A stretch of DNA of 39,268 nucleotides from an uncultured Oscillospiraceae bacterium (lineage in GTDB: Bacteria; Bacillota; Clostridia; Oscillospirales; Oscillospiraceae), in contig CAKTPM010000016.1 in NCBI GenBank assembly GCA_934591705.1, positions 1 through 39,268 on the forward strand, given 5' to 3'. Shown one piece after another: positions 1 to 8,235 of this stretch. The notes beneath the pieces are model-generated. The model did no database searches. It had not been told where the DNA came from and was given only the letters and a program-made list of their open reading frames with translations. The stretch's first letter is position 1, and every line of letters begins with the position of its first letter. The translations under genes and the position numbers were made by a program.

Positions 1-555
1 GGCGGCGATGGTGGTGTCGGAAATAAAGCTGAGGTTGTCGCCGAACATGGCGCCGCCCATGACGGAGGCGATGCACAAAGGCAGGTCAAAGCCCGAGTCG
101 GCGGATACGGCCACGGCGATGGGGGCCAGCAGCGTAATGGTGCCCACGGAGGTGCCCATGGCCATGGACACAAAGCAGGCCACCACGAAGAGGACGGCCA
201 CCGCCAGCTTCACCGGGGCGATGGACAGCAGGAAGTAGGCCACGGCCTCGGCGCTGGAGCGGCCGGTGACGCCCACGAAGATGCCGGCCGCCAGGAAGAT
301 CAGGATCATGGTGACGATGTTCTTGTCACCGATGCCCTGGCCCATCAGCTCCAGCTTTTCATCGAAGCTCACGCCGCGGTTTTGCAGGCACGCCACCAAA
401 AGGGCCACCAAAAAGGCCACCACGATGGGGATCTGATAGAAGCCCATTTTAATTTTTAACACATACTCCAAAATAATGCCCAGCACCAGATACAGCACCA
501 GGAATACGGCCACGGGCAGCAGGGCTGCCGCCCGGGGGATCGGCTTTTTCTCCAT
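1..555 (-). CDS. nhaC: NhaC-type Na+/H+ antiporter, C-terminus cut by window edge
   Basis: The first 185 residues are present; the rest lies beyond position 1. The protein is very hydrophobic, with a membrane segment right after MEKKPIPRAA and four or five more. It contains GTSVGTITLLAPIAVAVSA and ends in the window with MGGAMFGDNLSFISDTTIAA, which I recognise as a NhaC family signature. NhaC proteins exchange Na+ for H+ across the cytoplasmic membrane; some relatives exchange malate/lactate or amino acids, so the substrate is not settled. The start is fixed by AAGGAGAAAG a few bases before the ATG. It has its own promoter (603-631), with repeated operator-like half-sites around it. Confidence 0.85.
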   Translation of the reverse strand, partial: MEKKPIPRAAALLPVAVFLVLYLVLGIILEYVLKIKMGFYQIPIVVAFLVALLVACLQNRGVSFDEKLELMGQGIGDKNIVTMILIFLAAGIFVGVTGRSSAEAVAYFLLSIAPVKLAVAVLFVVACFVSMAMGTSVGTITLLAPIAVAVSADSGFDLPLCIASVMGGAMFGDNLSFISDTTIAA

Positions 556-600
556 AATCTCTTTCTCCTTTATAAAAGCACTGTTTTTTGTCGCCGTTTC

Positions 601-680
601 CGATGGTATCATGCGAGGAAACAAATGTCAACAAAAAAGCAAATAGCCGGTTATCTGTTTTATTGATACCATCGATGGTA
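601..680. promoter_or_regulatory. Operator-like repeated half-sites at the nhaC promoter
   Basis: CGATGGTATCA at 601-611 recurs as its exact reverse complement TGATACCATCG at 664-674. The second copy is also half of a perfect 14-base palindrome, TACCATCGATGGTA (667-680). One half-site covers the -10, the full palindrome lies about 40 bases upstream of the -35. This is typical of a dimeric repressor or activator with DNA looping. The regulator is not identified. Confidence 0.5.
603..631 (-). promoter_or_regulatory. Promoter of the NhaC gene
   Basis: Read on the minus strand: TTGACA (626-631), 17-base spacer, TACCAT (603-608). The -35 is perfect and the -10 is weak, which fits a promoter needing or resisting a regulator. 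The -10 lies inside an operator-like repeat. Confidence 0.6.
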
Positions 681-691
681 CACAAAAGCGT

Positions 692-724
692 AAAAAATTC
701 CGCGCCCGTCGGGCGCGGAATTTT
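692..724 (-). terminator. Intrinsic terminator of the acyl-CoA synthetase operon
   Basis: A 14-bp perfect stem AAAATTCCGCGCCC (694-707) / 711-724 with a 3-base loop, followed on the minus strand by a T-run. It separates the operon from the nhaC promoter. Confidence 0.9.
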
Positions 725-753
725 GGCTGCGGGGCGATTGGAGCCGGCGGGCG

Positions 754-2553
754 TCACGCCCGGTCTTCGGCGGATGTCTCCGGGGTCTCTTGGGCCTCCT
801 GAACCTCCTGGGCTTCTGTGACAGGGGCTTCCGTCTGGGCGGCGCGCTTGGCCGCCTCTTCCTCCTCCAAGACCCGGTAGGCCACCTTGCCCACCAGGGT
901 CTTGGGCAGCTCGTCCCGGAACTCGATGTCGTAGGGCATGGCGTACTTGGCGATGTGCTTGCGGCAGTAGGCCAGCAGCTCCTGGCGGGTGGCCTCATCA
1001 GCGGGAACGCCGGGCTTGAGGGTGACAAAGGCCTTGACCTTCTGCATCTTATAGGCGTCGGGCACGCCGATGATGCAGGACATCTGCACCTTTTCGTGGG
1101 CGTCTAAGATATTCTCCAGCTGGCCGGGATAGATATTGTAGCCCGAGGAGATGATCATGCGCTTGGACCGGCCCCGGAAGTAGATGAAGCCCTCGGGATC
1201 CATTACGCCCAGATCGCCGGTATAGACCCAGGTGAGGCCGTCGGCATGGGTGCGCAGGGTCTTGGCGGTCTCCTCGGGATGCTTCATGTACTCCTTCATC
1301 ACCGTGGGGCCGGCCAGCAGGATCTCACCCTCGGTGCCGTAGGGCACCTCCTTGTCGGTGTCGGGCTCCACGATCTTGATGTAGGTGTCCGGGAAGGGCA
1401 GGCCGATGGAGCCCTCCTTGTACATGTGGGAGGGGGTCAGGCAGCAGGCGGTGACGGTCTCGGTGGTGCCGTAGCCCTCCCGGACCTGCACCACGGAGTG
1501 GTGGTCGTAGAGGAATTTGTCGAACTTCTTCTTCAGCTCGATGGAAAGGGAGTCGCCGCCGGAGAAAACACCCTTCAGACTGGAGAGGTCCGCCCGCTCC
1601 ATGCTGGGCAGCCGCAGCAGGGCCTCATAGAGCGTGGGCACGCCGGCAATGAAGTTGCACTTGTACTTCACGATCTGCTTGGCGTAGCTCTTGGCGGTGA
1701 AGCGGGGGATGAGGATGCAGCGGCCTCCCTGGGAGAGCATGGAGTGTACGCATACTCCCAGGCCGAAGCCGTGGAACAGGGGCATGGCCGCCAGCATCCG
1801 GTCGCCCACCCGGAACATGGGATTGGTGGCGATGATCTGCTGGCCCAGGGCATTGAAGTTGCCGTTGGTGAGCACGATGCCCTTGGAGGTGCCGGTGGTG
1901 CCGCCGGAATAGAGCACCACGGCGGGATCATCGGCGGTGCGGGGGACCTTGAAATTCTTGTGGGCGCAGTAGCGGCTCAGCTCCATGAACTGCTTCCAGC
2001 GGATCACCGGGGCGTCCTCGGGGATCTTCTGGATCTTGCGGCCCTCGGTGAGCATGTAGCCCGCCCGGATGGGCTTGCTGAGCTCATCCTTCACCGAGGC
2101 GATGATGATGTTGATGACCGGGGTGTTCTGCCGCACGCGCTCGAACTTGTCGTAGAACTGGTCCAGAGTGATGGCGGCCACGGAGTCGGCCTCGTTGAGG
2201 TAGAACTCGATCTCCTTCTCCGCGGAGAGGGGGTGGATCATGCTGGCGATGGCGCCTACCATGTTCACCGCGTAGAACATGTAGATGGCCTGGGGGCAGT
2301 TGGGCATGGCGATGGTGACCTTGTCCCCGGGGCGGATGCCCAGGGTGCGCAGACTCCGGGCGCAGGTCTCGATCTCCTGGATCAGCCTGCGGTAGGTGGT
2401 GGAGCGGCCCATGAAGTCAAAGGCCACATTGTTGGGGTATTGCCTGGCGATGCTCTCCACCGCCTCAAACATGGATCCGCCGAAGTAGTCCAGGTGCATG
2501 GGCACGCCGCCCATGCTGCCGGCCCACGGGGTCTTACAGGTGATTTCAGTCAT
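754..2553 (-). CDS. Long/medium-chain acyl-CoA synthetase (adenylate-forming)
   Basis: 599 residues, class I adenylate-forming enzyme that activates a carboxylic acid with ATP and transfers the acyl group to CoA. Visible motifs: P-loop SGGTTGTSKG (216-225), EGYGTTE (359-365), YTGDLG (445-450), GRSKRMIISSGYNIYP (461-476), and the catalytic lysine in TLVGK (K556). A 35-residue Glu/Ala-rich tail after residue 564 is not part of the fold and is likely disordered. It overlaps the preceding acyltransferase-like gene by 8 bases, so the two are translationally coupled. Fatty acyl-CoA ligase is the best guess; an aryl or branched-chain substrate cannot be excluded. Confidence 0.85.
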   Translation of the reverse strand: MTEITCKTPWAGSMGGVPMHLDYFGGSMFEAVESIARQYPNNVAFDFMGRSTTYRRLIQEIETCARSLRTLGIRPGDKVTIAMPNCPQAIYMFYAVNMVGAIASMIHPLSAEKEIEFYLNEADSVAAITLDQFYDKFERVRQNTPVINIIIASVKDELSKPIRAGYMLTEGRKIQKIPEDAPVIRWKQFMELSRYCAHKNFKVPRTADDPAVVLYSGGTTGTSKGIVLTNGNFNALGQQIIATNPMFRVGDRMLAAMPLFHGFGLGVCVHSMLSQGGRCILIPRFTAKSYAKQIVKYKCNFIAGVPTLYEALLRLPSMERADLSSLKGVFSGGDSLSIELKKKFDKFLYDHHSVVQVREGYGTTETVTACCLTPSHMYKEGSIGLPFPDTYIKIVEPDTDKEVPYGTEGEILLAGPTVMKEYMKHPEETAKTLRTHADGLTWVYTGDLGVMDPEGFIYFRGRSKRMIISSGYNIYPGQLENILDAHEKVQMSCIIGVPDAYKMQKVKAFVTLKPGVPADEATRQELLAYCRKHIAKYAMPYDIEFRDELPKTLVGKVAYRVLEEEEAAKRAAQTEAPVTEAQEVQEAQETPETSAEDRA

Positions 2554-3421
2554 AGTCTACCTCCTGGTTCATGGGTTTTTCCAGCTCCTGCGGGTGCTCC
2601 AGCAGATACTTCAGCAGCTGCACGGACTTGGAATAGTAGTAGCCGTCGGCCAGGCGCTCATCGATGGTGAGGCCCAGGTCCAGGGTCTCCCGCAGCTCAT
2701 AGGAGCCGTCGGGCAGATAGTAGGGGGCCTTCTTCTTCTCACCGATGATGCAAAAGAGGGAGCAGGTGCCCCAGTTGGTCAGGTGGTGATAGCCGCACTT
2801 GAGCTTGATGGAGCCCAGGTTCGAGAGCACCACGGAGGAATAATAGGGGTCGGTGGCAATGAGGTCAGAGGGAACCCAGCCGTGGCGGTCTAAGAACATC
2901 AAAAACTTCACGATGCCCTTGCCCATCCAGCGGGGCATGCGGTTGAACATGTCCATGCCCTGGGTGGAGGCGTCCACCTTCTCCGAGCGGCACTCCTGCA
3001 CCTGGGAGCGGATGTAGCCGTGGATATCCGGCAGGGTCATCTCCTCCTGACTGTGGAGGAAGGCCAGGGCCTCGGCCCCCTTGTCGGAAAATTGCTTTTT
3101 CACCACAAAGGAGGCGGAGACCTCGTTGCGCTGATAGAAGTTGCTGTTGACAATGAAGCGGTTGAGCTTGGGCCGCAGGGTGATGGTCTTGATGAGGGCC
3201 GCCACCACCACATGGAACATGGTGTAGGGGAAGTCCTGCTCCTGCTGATTTTTCTCCGCCAGGTAGCGGTTCATCTCCGTCAGGTCGATGTGCAGGGAGA
3301 TGTAGGCCTCATTGTCGCAGCGGTTGGGATAGATGATGCCGGTGATGAAGTGCAGGGAGTCCAGCTCCCGCAGCAGGCGGCCGTCCTTGCGGTCGCCCCG
3401 CCGGCGCTTGTAGTCGTTCAT
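2546..3421 (-). CDS. Stand-alone E2-type (2-oxoacid dehydrogenase acyltransferase) catalytic-domain protein
   Basis: About 291 residues resembling the trimeric CAT-like catalytic domain of 2-oxoacid dehydrogenase E2 subunits, without lipoyl or peripheral-binding domains. Recognisable parts are SSVVLSNLGSIKLKCGYHHL and the C-terminal block LTIDERLADGYYYSKSVQLL. In true E2 enzymes the latter position reads DHRxxDG with a catalytic histidine; here it is DERLADG, so the base is replaced by Glu. It is encoded directly before, and overlapping, an acyl-CoA synthetase, so a role as a CoA-dependent acyl carrier or transferase on that product is inferred. I chose the ATG at 3421, behind AGAGGAG; a GTG at 3454 behind AAGGAAAT is an alternative adding 11 residues. 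Confidence 0.65.
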   Translation of the reverse strand: MNDYKRRRGDRKDGRLLRELDSLHFITGIIYPNRCDNEAYISLHIDLTEMNRYLAEKNQQEQDFPYTMFHVVVAALIKTITLRPKLNRFIVNSNFYQRNEVSASFVVKKQFSDKGAEALAFLHSQEEMTLPDIHGYIRSQVQECRSEKVDASTQGMDMFNRMPRWMGKGIVKFLMFLDRHGWVPSDLIATDPYYSSVVLSNLGSIKLKCGYHHLTNWGTCSLFCIIGEKKKAPYYLPDGSYELRETLDLGLTIDERLADGYYYSKSVQLLKYLLEHPQELEKPMNQEVDYD

Positions 3422-3483
3422 AGAATATATTCTCCTCTTTCGGGATGTAGTCACGGATTTCCTTTCGGTAAATGCGAGTTCAC

Positions 3484-3489
3484 ATTATA
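3484..3489 (-). promoter_or_regulatory. Extended -10 promoter element of the acyltransferase/acyl-CoA synthetase operon
   Basis: Minus-strand TGTTATAAT: a perfect TATAAT with upstream TG. No good -35 at 16-18 bases. Upstream (3523-3537) is an inverted repeat TTAAA-5-TTTAA that could be an operator. Confidence 0.5.
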
Positions 3490-3553
3490 ACACAAATTGT
3501 CGCAAAACGCCATATACAAATGTTAAATGTTGTTTAAATTCCGCCGGGGCGGT

Positions 3554-3590
3554 AAAAGAAGGCGGGGAGGAGCCAGCGCTCCTCCCCGCC
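3554..3590 (-). terminator. Terminator of glyA
   Basis: 13-bp perfect stem GGCGGGGAGGAGC (3561-3573) / 3578-3590 with loop CAGC, followed on the minus strand by TTCTTTT. Confidence 0.85.
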
Positions 3591-3604
3591 TGCGGTGCGG
3601 TGTT

Positions 3605-4789
3605 TCATGGCTTTTTGTCCGCCTGCATGGCGCGGATGACCTCGTCGATGGTGTGGGCCACCCGGACAAAGTCCGCCTCCCGGTATCCCCGGGTGGTCAT
3701 GGCCGCGGCGCCGATGCGCACGCCGCTGGTCTGCTGTGGGGAGCGCGTCTCCCCGGGCACGCAGTTTTTGTTGAGGGTGATGCGGTGGCGGTCCAGCTCG
3801 TCCTGGACCTCCTTGCCGGAGAGGCCGCTGCCCGTCAGGTCCAGCAGGAAGAGGTGATTGTCCGTGCCGCCGGTGACCACCTTGTAGCCCATGTCCAGGA
3901 AGGCCCGGCACATGGCGGCGGTGTTGCGCACCACCTGGTGGATGTACGCCCGGAATTCCTCCGTGCACGCCTCCTCGGCGGCCACGGCCTTGGCGGCGAT
4001 GATATGCTCCAGGGGGCCGCCCTGGATGCCGGGGAAGATGGCGCTGTCCACCTGCTTGGCCAGCTCTGGCCGGCAGAAGATGAGCCCGCCCCGGGGACCC
4101 CGGAGGGTCTTGTGGGTGGTGGTGGTGATGAGATCCGCCAATCCGAAGGGCGAGGGGTGATCCCCCGCCGCCACCAGGCCCGCGATGTGGGCCATGTCCA
4201 CCATGAAGTAGGCCCCCACACTCCTGGCGATGTCCGCAAAGGCGGCAAAGTCGATGCGGCGGCTGTAGGCGCTGGCACCGGCCAAAATCAGCCGGGGACG
4301 GTGTGCCAGGGCCTTGGCCCGGACATCGGCATAGTCGATGAGGCCCGCGGCGTCCACATCGTAGAAAACGCAGTTATAGAGCCGGCCGCTGAAGTTCACG
4401 GCGCTGCCGTGGGTCAGGTGGCCGCCATTGTCCAGGTTCATGGCCAAAATCGTATCCCCGGGCTGCAGCACGCTCATATAGGCGGCCATGTTGGCATTGG
4501 AGCCGCTGTGGGGCTGCACATTCACATGGTAGTCGGTGGCGAAGACCCTTCGCCACATGTCGCAGCAGTACTCCTCGATCTCATTGACGGCCTCACAGCC
4601 GCCGTAGTAGCGGCCGGTATTGCCGCTGCGGCGCTCGGTGGGGTACCCCTCGGCATATTTGTTGGTCAGGCACGAGCCGGCGGCGGCGCGGACATTGTCG
4701 CTGACAAAGTTCTCGCTGGCGATGAGCTCGATGTTCTCCTCCTGCCGCTGCTGCTCCTTGGCGATCATGGCAAATACTTTCGACTCCAT
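3605..4789 (-). CDS. glyA: Serine hydroxymethyltransferase
   Basis: 394 residues, interconverts serine and glycine with tetrahydrofolate, PLP-dependent, cytoplasmic. Seen: ELIASENFVS (21-30), NKYAEGYP (43-50), VQPHSGSNAN, VDMAHIAGLVAAG, and the PLP-lysine block TTTTHKTLRGPRGG with K227. Length is slightly below the usual 410-420. Start chosen at MESKVF because GGAGGG lies 7 bases upstream; an in-frame extension upstream runs back into the preceding gene and is not homologous. It follows the Na/Pi cotransporter by 31 bases in the same direction, so the two probably share a transcript. Confidence 0.95.
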   Translation of the reverse strand: MESKVFAMIAKEQQRQEENIELIASENFVSDNVRAAAGSCLTNKYAEGYPTERRSGNTGRYYGGCEAVNEIEEYCCDMWRRVFATDYHVNVQPHSGSNANMAAYMSVLQPGDTILAMNLDNGGHLTHGSAVNFSGRLYNCVFYDVDAAGLIDYADVRAKALAHRPRLILAGASAYSRRIDFAAFADIARSVGAYFMVDMAHIAGLVAAGDHPSPFGLADLITTTTHKTLRGPRGGLIFCRPELAKQVDSAIFPGIQGGPLEHIIAAKAVAAEEACTEEFRAYIHQVVRNTAAMCRAFLDMGYKVVTGGTDNHLFLLDLTGSGLSGKEVQDELDRHRITLNKNCVPGETRSPQQTSGVRIGAAAMTTRGYREADFVRVAHTIDEVIRAMQADKKP

Positions 4790-4820
4790 TGGCGGCCCTC
4801 CCTGGTATCCAAATCGGTTT

Positions 4821-6581
4821 TCAAATGGCAAATTTTTCCTGGTATTCCTTATAGTACCGGGCAAAGGAGGCATCCTTCATCTCCCGGACGCTCTTGAGAT
4901 ATTCGTGGGTGTCAAAGCTGTCGCTCTCCAGCTCGATGATGGCCACGGCGATGTTGGAGCAGTGGTCTGCCACCCGCTCGAAGTTGGTGGTGAGGTCGGT
5001 GAAGATAAAGCCCTGCAGCAGGGTGCAGGCACCGGCCTGCAGGCGCTCCACATGGTGGGACTTCATCTCGTCGCAAAGCCCGTCGATGACCTCCTCCAGG
5101 GGCTCCACCCGGATGGCCAGCTCCTCGTCGTTGCTGATAAAGGCCTCCACGGCGATGCGGATGATCTCCCGGATGGCCCCCTCCAGAACCTCCAGTTCGC
5201 GTTGGGCATCGGCGGAGAACTGGGCGTTTTTCTCGTGGATCTCCTGCATGACCTCCGCCAGGTTGGAGGCGTGGTCGGAGATGCGCTCAAAGTCGGAGAT
5301 GGTGTGCAGATACTTGCTGACCTCGTCGGACTGCGCGGGGCTCAGGGATTTGCGGGTGATCTTCATGAGATAGGTGCCCAGCTTGTCCTCATAGCGGTCG
5401 ATGACGGACTCCATCTCCATCACCTCGGTAAAGCCCCGCTCGGAATAGTTGTGCCGCAGGGCGATGGCGTCCAGCAGGTTCTGCCGGGCCTTTTCGGCCA
5501 TGGAGTTGGTCACCAGACGGCTCTGCTCAATGGACAGGGCCGGGTGCTCCAGGAAGCGCTCCTCCAGGCGGTCCATATCCTGCTCCTGCAGCAGGGTGGC
5601 GGGGTCGGTGGGGAAGAGCCACTTCACAAAGCGCTCCAAAAGCGGGATGAGGGGGGCCTCCACCAGCACCATCATCAGCCGGAAGAGGGTGTTCACCAGG
5701 GCGATGGACACGCTGGTGAGCACCGCCGAGTGGAAGGAAAATTCAAAAGCGGCGTTGAGGCCGTAATAGAGCACAGAGCCCATGGCCGCGCCCACGATGT
5801 CGATGATGAGATACACCATGGCGGTGCGCTTGCCGGCGGTGGAGGCGCCCAGGGCAGAGAGCAGCACCGGCACCGCCGCGCCGATGCCGATGCCCATGAT
5901 GATGGGCAGGGCCACATCGAAGGTCACGGCCCCGGTGACGGACAGGGCCTGGAGGATACCCACGGCGGCGCTGGCGCTCTGGATGGCGGCGGTGAAGAGC
6001 ATACCCAGGAGAATGCCCAGGATGGGGTTGGAGAACTGGGTCAAAAGGTCGATGAACAGAGGGCTCTCCCGCAGGGGGGACACGGCCCCGGACATGGCGG
6101 ACATGCCGAACATCAAAACGGCGAAGCCCAGGAGGATGTTGCCCACCTTCTGCCGGGAGCCCTTTTTGCTGAACATCCGCAGGATGATGCCGATGACCGC
6201 GCAGATCCCCGTAAGGGAGGAGGTGCTCAGAGCGGTGGCAAGGCCGCTGCCGCCGCCTCCCAGCTCGCCCAGGCAGAGGATCCAGCCGGTGATGCTGGTG
6301 CCCAGGATGGCGCCCAAAATGATGCCGATGGCCTGGCGGGTACGCATGAGCCCGGAGTTCACGAAGCCCACCACCATCACGGAGGTGGCGGAGGAGGACT
6401 GGATGACGGCGGTGACGCCGGTGCCCAGCAGGATGCCCTTCAGGGGGGTGCTGGAGAGCCGGAAGAGGATCAGCTCCAGCTTGCTGCCGGCCACCTTCTT
6501 CAGGTTATCGCCCATTACGGACATGCCGTATAAAAAGAGGGCTATGCCCCCCAGCAAGGTAATGACATCCGAAAAGCCCAT
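4821..6581 (-). CDS. Na/Pi cotransporter family protein with C-terminal PhoU-like domain
   Basis: 586 residues. The N-terminal half has two inverted Na/Pi-cotransporter repeats with the QSSSAT signature (GTGVTAVIQSSSATSVMVVG and AAIQSASAAVGILQ). The C-terminal ~230 residues are helical and PhoU-like (ISDFERISDHASNLAEV; TTNFERVADHCSNIAVA), the usual architecture of bacterial NptA-type proteins. It likely takes up phosphate with Na+ and senses it through the PhoU part. Start set at MGFSDV by GAGGAGG six bases upstream. It shares a transcript with glyA. Confidence 0.9.
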   Translation of the reverse strand: MGFSDVITLLGGIALFLYGMSVMGDNLKKVAGSKLELILFRLSSTPLKGILLGTGVTAVIQSSSATSVMVVGFVNSGLMRTRQAIGIILGAILGTSITGWILCLGELGGGGSGLATALSTSSLTGICAVIGIILRMFSKKGSRQKVGNILLGFAVLMFGMSAMSGAVSPLRESPLFIDLLTQFSNPILGILLGMLFTAAIQSASAAVGILQALSVTGAVTFDVALPIIMGIGIGAAVPVLLSALGASTAGKRTAMVYLIIDIVGAAMGSVLYYGLNAAFEFSFHSAVLTSVSIALVNTLFRLMMVLVEAPLIPLLERFVKWLFPTDPATLLQEQDMDRLEERFLEHPALSIEQSRLVTNSMAEKARQNLLDAIALRHNYSERGFTEVMEMESVIDRYEDKLGTYLMKITRKSLSPAQSDEVSKYLHTISDFERISDHASNLAEVMQEIHEKNAQFSADAQRELEVLEGAIREIIRIAVEAFISNDEELAIRVEPLEEVIDGLCDEMKSHHVERLQAGACTLLQGFIFTDLTTNFERVADHCSNIAVAIIELESDSFDTHEYLKSVREMKDASFARYYKEYQEKFAI

Positions 6582-6643
6582 GACCGTCCTCCTCGTGCTT
6601 CCTTTTTGGCTGCGGAGTCGCAGACCCCACTTATCTATTCTAC

Positions 6644-6672
6644 AGTATACCACAAGGAAGCGGGCTTGTCAT
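6644..6672 (-). promoter_or_regulatory. Promoter of the Na/Pi cotransporter-glyA operon
   Basis: Minus strand: ATGACA (6667-6672), 17-base spacer, TATACT (6644-6649) preceded by TGG, an extended -10. Divergent from the promoter at 6696-6724. Confidence 0.75.
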
Positions 6673-6695
6673 CAGAAACCTGCACATTTTTTCCC

Positions 6696-6724
6696 TTGCC
6701 AAGCCACCCGGAATGGGTTACAAT
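6696..6724 (+). promoter_or_regulatory. Promoter of the small membrane exporter gene
   Basis: TTGCCA (6696-6701), 17 bases, TACAAT (6719-6724). Close to consensus; the transcript would start near 6731. Confidence 0.75.
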
Positions 6725-6759
6725 GTAGCCACTTCTGGAATGTATGACGGGAGGCGAAC

Positions 6760-7239
6760 ATGCCCAAACACATCCTTACCGTTTTTGCGGTGTCCATGGT
6801 GCCCCTTATCGAGCTGCGGGGGGCGGTGCCCTACGGCGTGGTGTACGGTCTTCCGCTGTGGCTGACCCTTTTGGCGGCCATCGCGGGCAACATGCTGCCG
6901 GTGCCGTTCATCTACCTCTTTGCCCGCAAGCTGCTGGTGTGGGGCAGCGATAAGCCCGTCATCGGCGGCCTTTTCTCCTGGTGCCTGGGCAAGGGCGAGG
7001 CCGCCGGAAGAAAGCTGCAGGCCAAGGCGGGCCGGGGCCTTTTCTGGGCGCTTCTGCTCTTCGTGGGCATCCCCCTGCCGGGCACCGGCGCCTGGACGGG
7101 GACCCTGGCGGCCAGCATCCTGAACATGGGGCTGAAAAGGTCGGCCCTGGCCTGCATGGGAGGCGTGGCCCTGGCCGGGGTCATCATGGGGGTCCTCTCC
7201 CTGCTGGGCGTGGGGGCCTTCGGGGCCATCACGGCCTGA
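6760..7239 (+). CDS. Small multidrug export (COG2426-like) membrane protein
   Basis: 159 residues, four or five membrane segments. The motif IELRGAVPYG near the N-terminus and FVGIPLPGTGAWTGTLAA in the second half are the inverted-repeat signatures of the COG2426 / Sm_multidrug_ex family, distantly related to DedA-type proteins. The family name is historical; transport function is not established. RBS GGGAGG lies six bases before the ATG. It is a single gene with its own promoter and a bidirectional terminator. Confidence 0.8.
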   Translation: MPKHILTVFAVSMVPLIELRGAVPYGVVYGLPLWLTLLAAIAGNMLPVPFIYLFARKLLVWGSDKPVIGGLFSWCLGKGEAAGRKLQAKAGRGLFWALLLFVGIPLPGTGAWTGTLAASILNMGLKRSALACMGGVALAGVIMGVLSLLGVGAFGAITA

Positions 7240-7251
7240 GAAAAAGCGCAG

Positions 7252-7283
7252 AAAAATTCCGACCCGGCAGGGTCGGAATTTTT
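7252..7283. terminator. Bidirectional terminator between the exporter and cysE
   Basis: 14-bp perfect stem AAAAATTCCGACCC (7252-7265) / GGGTCGGAATTTTT (7270-7283), loop GGCA. The A/T ends give a T-run on both strands, serving the two convergent genes. Confidence 0.95.
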
Positions 7284-7288
7284 GTCCC

Positions 7289-8146
7289 TCAGGCGTTTTT
7301 GAAGCTGGTCTCCGGGGCCCGGATCACCACCCGGGTGTTGGGCTGCACCGAGGTGGTCAAAAAGGCGTTGCCTCCCACCACGGAGTTTTCCCCGATGACG
7401 GTCCTGCCGCCGAAGATGGAGGCGCCGGAGTAGATGGTGGCGCCGTTTTCCACCGTGGGGTGGCGCTTGCCGGTGACATGGTGGCCGCCCCGGGGGCTCA
7501 GGGCCCCCAGGGTCACCCCCTGGTAGAGCTTCACATGGTCGCCGATCTTCGTGGTCTCTCCCACCACCACGCCGGTGCCGTGGTCGATGAAGAAGTAGCT
7601 GCCGATATCCGCGCCGGGGTGGATGTCGATGCCGGTGCGGCTGTGGGCGTATTCGGTCATGATCCGGGGGATCATGGGTACCTGCCGCAGGTAGAGCTCG
7701 TGGGCCACCCGGTAGGCGAAGATGGCGAAGAGCCCCGGATAGGCAAAGACGATCTCCTCCTTGTTCTGGGCGGCGGGGTCGCCGTCAAAGAGGGCGTCGA
7801 TATCCGTGAGGAGCATTTTCTGCACAGTGGGGAGCTGCCCGATGACCTCCCGTGCGATATCTCCTGCCCGGCCCGCCTGCTCCGCCGGCAGGGCCAGGGC
7901 GATCTGCTCCCCCAGGCGCCGCTCGATGCGCTCTAAAAGCAGGGCGGCGTAGTCCTCCGGGGCCAGGGTCATCAGGGCGGCGTCCCCGAAGTAGGCGGGG
8001 AAGAGGAGCTGGCGCAGCTCCTTGAGCAAAAGGATGATGGCCTTGCGGTCCGGCAGGCGCAGAGAGGCGCCGTACATGGGGAGCCGGGCCGCTTGCACGG
8101 TGTCCGCCATGGCCCGGGCGGCGGTGCGGATATGCTGGGAATACAT
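7289..8146 (-). CDS. cysE: Serine O-acetyltransferase
   Basis: 285 residues; makes O-acetylserine from serine and acetyl-CoA, the first committed step to cysteine. The C-terminal half is a left-handed beta-helix with the hexapeptide pattern: SRTGIDIHPGADIG, FIDHGTGVVVGETTKIGD, LYQGVTLGA, HPTVENGATIYSGASIFG. The histidine of IDHGTG is the expected catalytic base. The long N-terminal domain matches the SrpH/EpsC type. Start at MYSQHI is set by GGAGGAAC seven bases upstream. There is no cysK next to it. The ~230-base leader encodes a Cys-rich peptide followed by a terminator, so transcription is probably attenuated by cysteine supply. Confidence 0.93.
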   Translation of the reverse strand: MYSQHIRTAARAMADTVQAARLPMYGASLRLPDRKAIILLLKELRQLLFPAYFGDAALMTLAPEDYAALLLERIERRLGEQIALALPAEQAGRAGDIAREVIGQLPTVQKMLLTDIDALFDGDPAAQNKEEIVFAYPGLFAIFAYRVAHELYLRQVPMIPRIMTEYAHSRTGIDIHPGADIGSYFFIDHGTGVVVGETTKIGDHVKLYQGVTLGALSPRGGHHVTGKRHPTVENGATIYSGASIFGGRTVIGENSVVGGNAFLTTSVQPNTRVVIRAPETSFKNA

Positions 8147-8176
8147 GGTGAGTTCCTCCGTTCCTGAATTGCAGAT

Positions 8177-8212
8177 AAAAAATGAAAAAGCGGGCGCATC
8201 CTCTGCGCCCGC
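8177..8212 (-). terminator. Attenuator terminator in the cysE leader
   Basis: 9-bp perfect stem GCGGGCGCA (minus strand, 8212-8204) / TGCGCCCGC (8198-8190), loop GAGGA, then TTTTTCATTTTTT. It lies between the leader peptide stop (8236) and the cysE RBS, so it ends transcripts before cysE unless prevented. Its 5' arm can alternatively pair with CTGCGCCGC inside the leader peptide reading frame (one bulged G). Confidence 0.85.
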
Positions 8213-8235
8213 TGCGTGATATCCCGCTGATGATC

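Noticed and set aside
1246..2670. Long plus-strand frame, Gly/His/Val-rich, opposite the acyl-CoA synthetase
   Set aside because: Shadow frame caused by high GC; the minus strand carries all motifs, RBS and terminator.
4620..6533. 637-residue plus-strand frame rich in His, Gly and Asp
   Set aside because: Antisense shadow of the Na/Pi cotransporter and glyA; low-complexity, no RBS or family motif.
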